A stretch of DNA of 64,000 nucleotides from Hyphomicrobiales bacterium (GTDB lineage: Bacteria > Pseudomonadota > Alphaproteobacteria > Rhizobiales > Methylopilaceae). The stretch spans positions 1 through 64,000 of the forward strand of contig JALHQA010000002.1 in assembly GCA_022842205.1 (NCBI GenBank), in the 5' to 3' direction. The position numbers were made by a program, and so were the translations under genes. Positions 54,732 through 62,843 of the stretch are shown piece by piece. The notes beneath the pieces were generated by a model. The model saw nothing but the letters and a program-made list of their open reading frames with translations. It was not told where the DNA came from and made no database searches. Each line of letters begins with the position of its first letter. The stretch's first letter is position 1.

Positions 54732-55400
54732 ATGAAAACACTCAAATTTGCTTCGCTGGTCGCTCTCACCGTCGCTATCGGCGCCGGTTCGGCCTTTGCC
54801 CAGGACAAGAAGGCTGAACAGCCGAGCCCGGCAGTCGTCGAATACGCCAAGAAGTTCGTCGCCAAGTGGTCGGGCGATGCGAAGCTGCACGAAGCGATCA
54901 AGGCCTCGACGGCCAAGAACCGCAAGCTCTCCTACGAAGACGTGACGGTCCAGGACGGCCAGTGGCGCGTCGCCAAGTCCGGCGTCGAGAAGGAAAAAAA
55001 GGCGGCCGGTCAGCTCGCCGAACTCGCTCCGGATAAGTCGATCGAAGAGCACGTCAAGGCTGGTGAAGCCCTGATCAAGGGTGCTCGCGAGAACCCGACC
55101 TCGGAGTTCCTGCAGAAGCAGCTCGAGTCGGCTGAGCCGAAGGGCGCCGTCACCGAAATCTTCGTGATGGACGGCTGGGGCTGGAACGTCGGCCAGACCG
55201 GCGGCACCTCGGACATGTACCAGGGTGACGAAGGCAAGTGGCAGAAGACGTTCGCCGCCGGCGATCCGAACGAGATCGAAGTCCTCGACATCGTCGAGGA
55301 AGACGGCATCCGCTACGCCCATGTCTCGCTTCCGATCAAGGAAGGCGACAAGAACATCGGCGCCGTCACGGTCGGCGTTGACGTTGACAAGGTGAAGTGA
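54732..55400 (+). CDS. Free-standing secreted Cache-like domain protein (first copy)
   Basis: 222 residues: signal peptide to about 23 (GSAFAQ), an N-terminal helical half, then a Cache/PDC-like core: AVTEIFVMDGWGWNVGQTGG, TSDMYQGDEGKWQKTF, then ending VSLPIKEGDKNIGAVTVGVD. These are the ligand-binding marks of PDC sensor domains, but no transmembrane helix or signalling output is attached. A purine of GGGGGAAA precedes ATG. A second paralogue follows after a terminator. Confidence 0.75.
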   Translation: MKTLKFASLVALTVAIGAGSAFAQDKKAEQPSPAVVEYAKKFVAKWSGDAKLHEAIKASTAKNRKLSYEDVTVQDGQWRVAKSGVEKEKKAAGQLAELAPDKSIEEHVKAGEALIKGARENPTSEFLQKQLESAEPKGAVTEIFVMDGWGWNVGQTGGTSDMYQGDEGKWQKTFAAGDPNEIEVLDIVEEDGIRYAHVSLPIKEGDKNIGAVTVGVDVDKVK

Positions 55401-55430
55401 TCCGCAAGGATCATGTGCCGACAGGCATGG

Positions 55431-55456
55431 AAAGGGCGGCCTCGGCCGCCCTTTTT
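55431..55456 (+). terminator. Terminator between the two Cache genes
   Basis: AAGGGCGGCC and GGCCGCCCTT around TC with a T run. It separates the two paralogues' transcripts or dampens read-through into the second. Confidence 0.85.
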
Positions 55457-55489
55457 CATGACAGATATGCTTCCCAACTGGTGTGCCCG

Positions 55490-56083
55490 ATGAAACTTGT
55501 CGTTTTTCTGCTGGCGGCGCTCGCCGCGACTCCCGCCCTCGCCCAACGCGCGATTCCGACCGGGCTGGAGCATCAGCCACGGGCCGAGGCGTATGCACGG
55601 AAATTCGCGTCGCGCTTCATCACCGACGCCATGCTGCAATCCGCCGTTCGGGAATCGACCAAACAGCACAGCCGGCTCGACTGGGGCGAGCAGCGGGCAC
55701 TCGACCGCAAATGGCGCGACGAGCTTGCGGACAACACCAAGGGCGGTCTCACCGACGCGATCATAAACAACCGGCTTTCCGAGTGGCTGAAAGAGCATCT
55801 TGTAGACGCGCCAAACGGAGCTGTGACCGAGATTCTCATTATCGATGGACTGGGATGGAATGTCGGCCAGACCATGCCGACATCGGATTTCTTCCAGGGC
55901 GATGAAATGCAATGGCAGAATGTGCTGCCAGGCAGCTCGAATGCGACGGTCGTTTCGGAACTCGAGGACAATGGAAAAGGCGAGCGCACGCTTGCCCTCG
56001 TTTCGCTCCCCATCGTCGATACGGACCGCGGCAACAATATCGGCGTGGTGACGCTCGGGATCGATACCAGCAAGATACCGTAG
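55490..56083 (+). CDS. Free-standing secreted Cache-like domain protein (second copy)
   Basis: 197 residues: signal peptide to about 18 (TPALAQ), then the same pattern as the upstream protein: GAVTEILIIDGLGWNVGQT, TSDFFQGDEMQWQN, VSLPIVDTDRGNNIGVVTLG. The helical half has diverged more. A local duplication is likely. Function unknown; ligand sensing or delivery in the periplasm is plausible. Confidence 0.75.
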   Translation: MKLVVFLLAALAATPALAQRAIPTGLEHQPRAEAYARKFASRFITDAMLQSAVRESTKQHSRLDWGEQRALDRKWRDELADNTKGGLTDAIINNRLSEWLKEHLVDAPNGAVTEILIIDGLGWNVGQTMPTSDFFQGDEMQWQNVLPGSSNATVVSELEDNGKGERTLALVSLPIVDTDRGNNIGVVTLGIDTSKIP

Positions 56084-56099
56084 CTAGAGGCGGCCCCCT

Positions 56100-57977
56100 T
56101 CAGTTCGAGGCCAGCCACTTCTCCATATCGCCCCGCAACTGCGCATCGGCCTCGCGGAAGAAATATTCCGTCGGGATCGTGCGCGTTTTCACCCTGCTGC
56201 TGATGCCGTCGTTCAGCGACAGATGCACGCCGTCGCGGCCCGACATCTGATGGCATTGCGCGCAGGTGACCGTATTGAAACGGAGCGCATGGACATCCTG
56301 GCGCTTGGCGTCGCGGAACGTATCGACGGTCAGCGAATCCAGCGCCTGCTGAAGTTCGGCCTTGCGGGCGCCCGATGCGGTCGCGATTTCGGCACGCAAC
56401 TGGTCGGTGTCGTAGACCGAGGAGTAAACGCCGTAGTCGATGCCGTGGCGCACGGTCGGTATCGCCTCAAGCTTGCCGGTTGTGCTGTCGCGCTCGAGAT
56501 TGCCGAAAATCCAGGTGCCGGTCAGGGATGAACTGAACGACACCGAATGCACCGGCCGTGCGGTCGTGAACTCACGGATGAAATCGCGGAGTTCCTGTTC
56601 CCCGCCGCCGTTCTCGCGAGCCTTCGTCAACGCATCGAGCCGCTGCAGGAAATAGCGGTGCTGTTCGGCCCGCACCTCCTCGCTCGCCGTGCGGTCCACG
56701 ACATCCCATTTCAGATGGAAGAACAACTGCTCGACCACATGGTCGGGATTGTCCGGATCCTTCATCTGAAAATTGAACCGGATCTGCGGCACGATGCGCT
56801 CGCCTTCCCATGCCTTGTCGAGCTGCGGCTCATAGGGCTTCATGGTCATGGCAACGAGGCGGAAATTGTCGATGTTCGAAACGTCGGCGACGACATCGCG
56901 GATGGGCCGTGTGGTGAGCCCGGAGGTGTAGACGTTCTTTGTCGTGACATCCGACAGGCGTAGCGCATCGTTGCCCGGCTCGGACGCGGGATCGAACCCG
57001 TCATACGGTTGGCCGTCGATGAAGCGGAGCGTCTGGGCGAACTCCTCGCCGGTCAAAAGCGTGCGCAGCGGATAATCGTTCTGCAGCTCCGGCGTGCCTT
57101 CGACGATCATGTGGCGTGGCAGCTTGAAGGAATCGAGTTCCGGCTGCGGACGCGGCGTATCCACGCCGTAATCGAAGGCGTGGCCCTCCGGATAATACCA
57201 GAGGGAGTTGTTCGCGAGATCGCGCAGATCGAAACGCGGGCGCTTGTCGTAATCGCGCTCCTCGATCATCGGAAAGTTGACGGAGACTTTCGCCTCGAAA
57301 CGATGAAGCTCGCCTTGCGGAAAATCGGCGAGCGACATCGCATCGCGATTGTCCCACATGAACTTCATGGGATCGAAGCCCGGATCGGGATCGTGCGAAA
57401 CATGGCGGCCGCATTCGGCGTCCGGCCGCAGCTTCGTGTAGTGCTCGAGCCGGATGACCAGGCGGGTGTAACCCTCCTTCCGCTCCTTGACGTACATCTC
57501 GTCCGGGTATTCGCTGAGATTGCGGAGCAGATAGGCGCTGTCGACGCGGCAGCCTTCCGGCGTTTCCAGCGACGAGCGATGATCGATGTGGCGCGCGTCG
57601 AAGAAGAAAGCCGGGATGAGCTGCATGTAGCTCCCCTGATTTCCCTTCTGGTACATCGGATAGAGCGGCTCGGTGGCGCCGAGGCCGGAGTCGATGAATT
57701 CGTAATTATAACCGGGCTTCGGCGCGCGCAGCAGCGACTCGAAATAGGTGGCGACGTCGTAGACCGACCCCGGCCGGAGCGACGACGTGTTGCTCTCGAG
57801 GATCTTCACCCGGTTGAGATTGTAAACGGTTTCGGCGACGAACGGGCTGTTGGCCGGCTCAGTGGCGCCTTCGGGCGCCCCCTTGGCATCGAGATAACCA
57901 AGCCCGAAGAACCAGACCGCGGCCACAGCGGCACATCCTGAAACGACGACAGCAATCCCCCGGCGCACTCTTTTCAT
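56100..57977 (-). CDS. Large secreted protein with one c-type haem motif
   Basis: 625 residues, not recognised. An N-terminal anchor or signal (about 5-30) is followed by a big globular region rich in aromatic and charged residues, and near the end CAQCH at about 572-576 followed by QMSGRDG, a typical single c-type haem site. No other CxxCH. A DxxNxDxF-type segment and many conserved-looking Asp/Tyr are seen, but no family fits. It might be an oxidase or substrate-binding protein with one haem. ATG at 57977, behind a G-rich site. Confidence 0.6.
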   Translation of the reverse strand: MKRVRRGIAVVVSGCAAVAAVWFFGLGYLDAKGAPEGATEPANSPFVAETVYNLNRVKILESNTSSLRPGSVYDVATYFESLLRAPKPGYNYEFIDSGLGATEPLYPMYQKGNQGSYMQLIPAFFFDARHIDHRSSLETPEGCRVDSAYLLRNLSEYPDEMYVKERKEGYTRLVIRLEHYTKLRPDAECGRHVSHDPDPGFDPMKFMWDNRDAMSLADFPQGELHRFEAKVSVNFPMIEERDYDKRPRFDLRDLANNSLWYYPEGHAFDYGVDTPRPQPELDSFKLPRHMIVEGTPELQNDYPLRTLLTGEEFAQTLRFIDGQPYDGFDPASEPGNDALRLSDVTTKNVYTSGLTTRPIRDVVADVSNIDNFRLVAMTMKPYEPQLDKAWEGERIVPQIRFNFQMKDPDNPDHVVEQLFFHLKWDVVDRTASEEVRAEQHRYFLQRLDALTKARENGGGEQELRDFIREFTTARPVHSVSFSSSLTGTWIFGNLERDSTTGKLEAIPTVRHGIDYGVYSSVYDTDQLRAEIATASGARKAELQQALDSLTVDTFRDAKRQDVHALRFNTVTCAQCHQMSGRDGVHLSLNDGISSRVKTRTIPTEYFFREADAQLRGDMEKWLASN

Positions 57978-58133
57978 ACCTTGCCCCACCCCCCATCGGG
58001 CCCCCCTGCCGCGTTGGAACGTAAAGCCGCAGCCGGGCAGCAACAAGGCGCGAAGGCCTTGTCTCCGGTTTGTGATCCAACAGCGCACGGGAAGAAAAGT
58101 TTCGCGGCGAGCCACTCTTTCCGGGAGAAAAAG

Positions 58134-58209
<76 letters not shown>

Positions 58210-58295
58210 GCCTGCGCACGGGGTTTAAATCCCCGCGCGGGCCGTGGAGGTAACAGACCGGCTCCGGCATGTCCACCCCTCAGGGCCGCAAAGAA

Positions 58296-58319
58296 AAAGG
58301 CCGCCCGCGGGCGGCCTTT
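58296..58319 (-). terminator. Terminator of the BA14K gene
   Basis: AAAGGCCGCCC and GGGCGGCCTTT, perfect stem, T-rich on the minus strand, 20 bases after the stop. The related hairpin near 62800 uses nearly the same stem. Confidence 0.85.
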
Positions 58320-58339
58320 CGACTGCCTTGAGCCTCGGC

Positions 58340-58723
58340 TCACTGACACGGATGGCGATAGCCGTCATAGCCCAGATAGGTGCCGGTGCGCGGGTCGTAC
58401 GACCTGTATTTGGAGAAGCAATAGGCGTCGTAGTCAGGGTCGCGATCGTACACCGGGCCATCGTCGTAATAGTAGCGGGGCTGGCTGGCGATGGCCGCGC
58501 CGACGCCCAGGCCGATGATGCCCGCCGCGACGGCCGCGCCGGCATTATAGCCGCGATAATCGCGGTGATGCCGGTAATAGCGGCGGTGCACCTGCTCGAC
58601 CTTGGCTTCTTCGGCCTTTGAGGCCCCGAGAATGGTCGGGAAACCGGCCGCCTGGACGGCCACGGGAGACAAAGACGCCGCCGCCAAGGCGCAGGCCATA
58701 GAGACGGAGAGAAGCTTTTTCAT
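58340..58723 (-). CDS. BA14K family secreted protein
   Basis: 127 residues: signal peptide to about 25 (VAVQAA), a His/Tyr/Arg-rich region (RRYYRHHRDYRGY), one hydrophobic segment (AAVAAGIIGLGVGAAIA), and the BA14K end CFSKYRSYDPRTGTYLGYDG with a final Cys. Named after the Brucella 14-kDa immunoreactive protein, lectin-like in some reports. Envelope protein of Hyphomicrobiales. Confidence 0.88.
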   Translation of the reverse strand: MKKLLSVSMACALAAASLSPVAVQAAGFPTILGASKAEEAKVEQVHRRYYRHHRDYRGYNAGAAVAAGIIGLGVGAAIASQPRYYYDDGPVYDRDPDYDAYCFSKYRSYDPRTGTYLGYDGYRHPCQ

Positions 58724-58812
58724 CGGGAGCTATCCTCAAATCATAACCCACCCCAGGTAACCCCTAGGACGCGCTCGGAAATAGCTCAACCCGACTTTGG
58801 TCCCCCCGCGCC

Positions 58813-60327
58813 TCAGTCCTCCTCGACGAACACTTCCTTGCGCTTCCTGGCGACGTTCGGAAGGAACACGATCACCAGCGCGATAGCAGACAGGGTCAGA
58901 AGTGTCGCGCTGATCGGACGCTCCGAGAAGTTGATGAAGATCGTGGGATCGCCGCGCGAAAGGATCATGGCGCGGCGCAGATGCTCCTCGAGCAGCGGCC
59001 CGAGCACGAAGCCGAGCAGGAGCGGCGCCGGCTCGCAATCCAGCTTCAGCAGCAGCCAGCCGACGATGCCGAACAGCGCGATCGCATAAAGATCGAACGC
59101 ATTGCTGTTGACCGAGTACACGCCGATCGACGCGAAGGCGATGATGGCCGGGAACAGCGTATGGTACGGCACGCGCAACAGCCGGACCCAGATGCCGATC
59201 AGCGGCAGATTGAGGATGACCAGCATCAGATTGCCGAGCCACATCGACGCGATGATGCCCCAGAACAGCTCCGGCTGCTCGCGCGCGACGTTCGGGCCAG
59301 GCACGATGCCCTGGATGATCATGGCACCGATCATCAGTGCCATGACGGGGTTGGCCGGGATGCCGAGCGTCAGCATCGGAATGAAGCTGGTCTGGGCGCC
59401 GGCATTGTTGGCGCTTTCCGGCCCCGCGACGCCCTCGATGGCGCCCTTGCCGAACTCGCTCTGGCGCGGCGAGATCTTCTTCTCGAGCGTGTAGGACGCG
59501 AAGCTCGCGAGAATGGCGCCGCCCCCGGGCAGTACGCCCAGCGCCGAACCCAGCGCCGTTCCGCGCAGGATCGGCCCGACCATGCGCTTGAAGTCCTCGC
59601 GCGTCGGCATCAGGCTCAGGACCTTGGTGACGATCGGCTCGCGGGTTTTCTCCCCTTCCATGTTGCGGAGGATTTCGGCAATGCCGAACACACCGGCGGC
59701 GACCGCGACGAAATTGATGCCGTCCGCAAGTTCGAGGCGGTCGAGAGTAAAGCGTGGCGCGCCGGTATATATGTCCGTACCGACAAGGCCGAGCATCAGG
59801 CCGAGCACGATCATGGCGATGGCCTTAAGCACCGACCCATGCGCCAGCGCGACGGAGCAGACAAGGCCGAGCACGACCAGCGAGAAATATTCCGGCGGGC
59901 CGAACTTCAGCGCGATGTCGGTGAGCGGCGGCGCGAGAATGGCTATGACGAAGGTCGCGACGGTGCCGGCGAAGAACGAGCCGATGGCGGCCGCCGCGAG
60001 CGCCTGCCCCGCCCGGCCCTGCCGGGCCATCTGATAGCCGTCGATACTGGTGACGGCGGACGAGCTTTCGCCCGGCAGATTGATGAGGATGGCCGTGGTC
60101 GAGCCGCCATATTGCGCGCCGTAATAAATGCCCGCGAGCATGATCAGCGCCGGTGTCGGCGGTAGGACGAACGTGATGGGCAGCAGCATCGCGGTCGTGG
60201 CCGTGGGGCCAAGGCCCGGCAGCACGCCGACGAGCGTTCCAAGAAGAACCCCGAGGAAGCAGTAGAAAATGTTTTCCGGAGCACCTGCGGTCGCAAGACC
60301 AAGGGCGAGGTTCGACAGCAGATCCAT
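58813..60327 (-). CDS. tctA: Tripartite tricarboxylate transporter, large membrane subunit
   Basis: 504 residues with about twelve helices. GTLVGVLPGLGPTATTAMLLP, IYYGAQYGGSTTAILINLPGE and GVAGPESANNAGAQTSFIPM are the TctA signatures. Takes up a carboxylate bound by TctC. ATG overlaps the tctB stop by one base; the longer frame upstream is inside tctB. Confidence 0.95.
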   Translation of the reverse strand: MDLLSNLALGLATAGAPENIFYCFLGVLLGTLVGVLPGLGPTATTAMLLPITFVLPPTPALIMLAGIYYGAQYGGSTTAILINLPGESSSAVTSIDGYQMARQGRAGQALAAAAIGSFFAGTVATFVIAILAPPLTDIALKFGPPEYFSLVVLGLVCSVALAHGSVLKAIAMIVLGLMLGLVGTDIYTGAPRFTLDRLELADGINFVAVAAGVFGIAEILRNMEGEKTREPIVTKVLSLMPTREDFKRMVGPILRGTALGSALGVLPGGGAILASFASYTLEKKISPRQSEFGKGAIEGVAGPESANNAGAQTSFIPMLTLGIPANPVMALMIGAMIIQGIVPGPNVAREQPELFWGIIASMWLGNLMLVILNLPLIGIWVRLLRVPYHTLFPAIIAFASIGVYSVNSNAFDLYAIALFGIVGWLLLKLDCEPAPLLLGFVLGPLLEEHLRRAMILSRGDPTIFINFSERPISATLLTLSAIALVIVFLPNVARKRKEVFVEED

Positions 60328-60785
60328 CACCAGAACCTCACCCAGGGGCCGAACAATTGTATGGGCAGCCCGAGGCCGACCACAAAGACGAGCGCGCAGA
60401 AACAGGCGAGAACCGCCGACAGGGTCAGCGCGAGCGGCACTGTCATTTTGGTGCTCGAGAAGGACGAGGCGAGCGCGACGATGAAGACGGCGGGCATCAG
60501 GCCTACCTGGCGGACCGCGAAGCCGAAGAAGACGAGCGCCGGAATGATGAGAAAGAACGCACGCCACGGAACTTCGCCGAAGCTTTCGCCCGCGGGCTTG
60601 CCCAGCGCCCGAACGGCGATGATGGCGCCCACCAGAATGAGCAGACCGGCAAGGACGATCGGGAAATAACCCGGCCCCATCCGCGTCGCTGTTCCCATAT
60701 CAAGATCGCGCGTGCCCAGGGCAAACAGCAAACCGATGACGATGAAGACAAGACCACAGACCAGGTCTTTTCGATTGGCGGTCAC
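60327..60785 (-). CDS. tctB: Tripartite tricarboxylate transporter, small membrane subunit
   Basis: 152 residues, four hydrophobic helices, with LVCGLVFIVIGLLFALGTRD and GPGYFPIVLAGLLILVGA as in TctB. Middle gene of tctC-tctB-tctA; a hairpin separates it from tctC. Confidence 0.88.
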   Translation of the reverse strand: MTANRKDLVCGLVFIVIGLLFALGTRDLDMGTATRMGPGYFPIVLAGLLILVGAIIAVRALGKPAGESFGEVPWRAFFLIIPALVFFGFAVRQVGLMPAVFIVALASSFSSTKMTVPLALTLSAVLACFCALVFVVGLGLPIQLFGPWVRFW

Positions 60786-60802
60786 GAAGGCCTCGAATGA
60801 AA

Positions 60803-60835
60803 AGAAACGGCCCGCAGATTGTGCGGGCCGTTTCG
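60803..60835 (-). terminator. Hairpin between tctC and tctB
   Basis: GAAACGGCCCGC and GCGGGCCGTTTC, 12 pairs, with TTTCTTTT on the minus strand. It looks like a partial terminator that would let the binding protein be made in excess over the membrane subunits. Confidence 0.75.
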
Positions 60836-60846
60836 TGGGCTGAACC

Positions 60847-61812
60847 TCAGTCGGCGAATTCGCCGGCAGCTTCGATGACCGGCTTCCAGCGCGCGATTTC
60901 GGCTTTCAGCTTGGCCTCATGCGCAGCGGGGGTCGCCTGATCCTCGGCAACCGGCGCCGTGCCGAGCGAGGCAAAACGCTCGATGACGTTCGGATCCTTC
61001 AGCGCCTTCTGCAGCGCCGCGGAAAGCTTGTCGATCGCTTCCTTCGGTGTACCCTTGGGAGCATAGACGCCGTGCCAGATGCCGAACGTCAGGTCGTTGT
61101 AGCCGGACTCCTCAGCCGTCGGGACATCGGGCAACGCGTCGAGACGCTTTGCCGTGGTCGTTGCGTAGGCCTTGATCTTGCCTTCCTTGATCTGGTTCGT
61201 CGTGTTGGTGGTCTGATCGCACATGAAGTCGACCTGACCGCCCATGAGGTCGGTGAGCGCCGGGCCGGTTCCCTTGTACGGGACCGTCGTTACACGCGTG
61301 TCGATCGCGGACATGAACAGCATGCCGCACAGATGCGACGCCGCGCCGATGCCGGCATTTGCGTAGTTCACCTTGTCCTTGTTGGCCTTCACGTATTCGA
61401 CGAGGCTCTTCATGTCGGCCGGTTCGAAGCCCGGCTTGGCGACGATCACCATCGGCACTTCGGTGACGAGGCCGACATATTCGAACGCCTCAAGAGGATT
61501 GAATGCCAGCTTGCGGTAGAGCGTCGGCGCAGTGGACATGCCGATGTGGTGCATCAGCAGCGTGTAGCCGTCCGGGGCGGCTTGCGCGACCTTGCCGGCG
61601 CCAAGCGTTCCGCCCGCGCCGCCGACATTCTCGACCACGATCTGCTGGCCGAGCTCCTTGCTCATGCTCTCCGCGACCAGACGCGTCACGGTATCGGTGG
61701 GACCGCCGGCCGCGAACGGAACGACCATGGTGATGGCGCGCTCCGGATACTGGGCAAAAGCGGGGGTGGCAAAAATCGCGGCGCCAAGCGCCAAAGCAAA
61801 CAGCTTGCGCAT
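60847..61812 (-). CDS. tctC: Tripartite tricarboxylate transporter, substrate-binding protein (Bug family)
   Basis: 321 residues: signal peptide to about 21 (TPAFAQ), then YPERAITMVVPFAAGGPTDT, the Bug opening, GAGKVAQAAPDGYTLL, GIGAASHLCGMLFM and GTPKEAIDKLSAAL near the end. Binds a carboxylate in the periplasm. AAGGGA is immediately before ATG 61812. Confidence 0.93.
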   Translation of the reverse strand: MRKLFALALGAAIFATPAFAQYPERAITMVVPFAAGGPTDTVTRLVAESMSKELGQQIVVENVGGAGGTLGAGKVAQAAPDGYTLLMHHIGMSTAPTLYRKLAFNPLEAFEYVGLVTEVPMVIVAKPGFEPADMKSLVEYVKANKDKVNYANAGIGAASHLCGMLFMSAIDTRVTTVPYKGTGPALTDLMGGQVDFMCDQTTNTTNQIKEGKIKAYATTTAKRLDALPDVPTAEESGYNDLTFGIWHGVYAPKGTPKEAIDKLSAALQKALKDPNVIERFASLGTAPVAEDQATPAAHEAKLKAEIARWKPVIEAAGEFAD

Positions 61813-62042
61813 TCCATTCCCTTCCCTGGTCAGGACGTCTATTTCCGGTTGAACCCGTCGCGTCCCCAACCGCCATTCTTGGGCAAAAAGAGATTTGGCT
61901 TCAACCCTTTTGATGCCGAAGTTTCAGTGCCCCCGATGCGTCCTTGGTTGAATGCGCTCAATGCACGGTCGCTGTGCGAGTGTCCTCTGGCGCCGCTTCC
62001 CGCGCCGTGGCAGGCTCCGCCCTCCACCGAAGGTGGCCTCCA

Positions 62043-62738
62043 TTGCCCCGGTCTCACGCAGAACGACATCTCATCGCCCGCATCGGCTGGCTGCGCGCTG
62101 CCGTGCTCGGTGCAAATGACGGCATCGTTTCCACCGCCAGTCTCATTGTCGGCGTTGCCGCCGCTTCAGCCAGCCGCGAGCCAGTCGTGATCGCCGGCGT
62201 GGCGGGTCTGGTCGCCGGAGCCATGTCGATGGCCGCCGGGGAATATGTCTCGGTCAGTTCGCAATCCGACACCGAGAACGCCGATCTTGCCCGGGAACGG
62301 CGCGAGCTCGCGGAAATACCGGAAGCGGAGCGCGAAGAACTTGCGCAGATATATGTCGCCCGCGGCCTTGATGCGGACCTGGCGCGAAAGGTGGCGGATC
62401 AGCTGATGGCGAAAGATGCTCTCGCGGCGCATGCGCGCGACGAACTCGGCATTTCGGAAATTACAACAGCACAACCGATCCTGGCCGCGATGGCGTCCGC
62501 CGCGTCTTTCGCGATCGGGGCGGCCTTGCCGCTTTTCCTGGTTTTCATTGTCCCCTTATCGGTCATGGTCCCCGCTGTTGGAGCCGGCTCGCTCGCTTTT
62601 CTGGCGCTGCTCGGAGCAGGCGGCGCGCGCGCGGGCGGCGCGGACATATGGAGGCCGACGCTGCGCGTGACGTTCTGGGGAGCGTTCGCAATGGCGTTGA
62701 CAGCGGGCATTGGCAAGCTGTTCGGTGCAGCGATCTAG
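62043..62738 (+). CDS. VIT1/CCC1 family metal transporter
   Basis: 231 residues from a TTG at 62043, which has AAGGTGG six bases upstream and gives a normal-length protein; the longer frame is not supported. IGWLRAAVLGANDGIVSTAS and AGAMSMAAGEYVSVSSQSD are the family signatures, and the Glu-rich cytoplasmic loop follows (about 85-125), then three helices. Expected to transport iron or manganese out of the cytoplasm. Confidence 0.88.
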   Translation: MPRSHAERHLIARIGWLRAAVLGANDGIVSTASLIVGVAAASASREPVVIAGVAGLVAGAMSMAAGEYVSVSSQSDTENADLARERRELAEIPEAEREELAQIYVARGLDADLARKVADQLMAKDALAAHARDELGISEITTAQPILAAMASAASFAIGAALPLFLVFIVPLSVMVPAVGAGSLAFLALLGAGGARAGGADIWRPTLRVTFWGAFAMALTAGIGKLFGAAI

Positions 62739-62795
62739 CCGATAAAACGAAGGGCGCCCATCGACAGGCAGGTCACGCGCTGCCCGCCGCAAGCA

Positions 62796-62826
62796 TGAAA
62801 AAGGCCGCCCGCAGGCGGCCCTTCCG
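62796..62826 (-). terminator. Terminator of leuA
   Basis: GGGCCGCCTGCGGGCGGCC stem on the minus strand followed by TTTTTC, 18 bases beyond the leuA stop. Confidence 0.85.
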
Positions 62827-62843
62827 ATTTATCTGCCTTGCAC

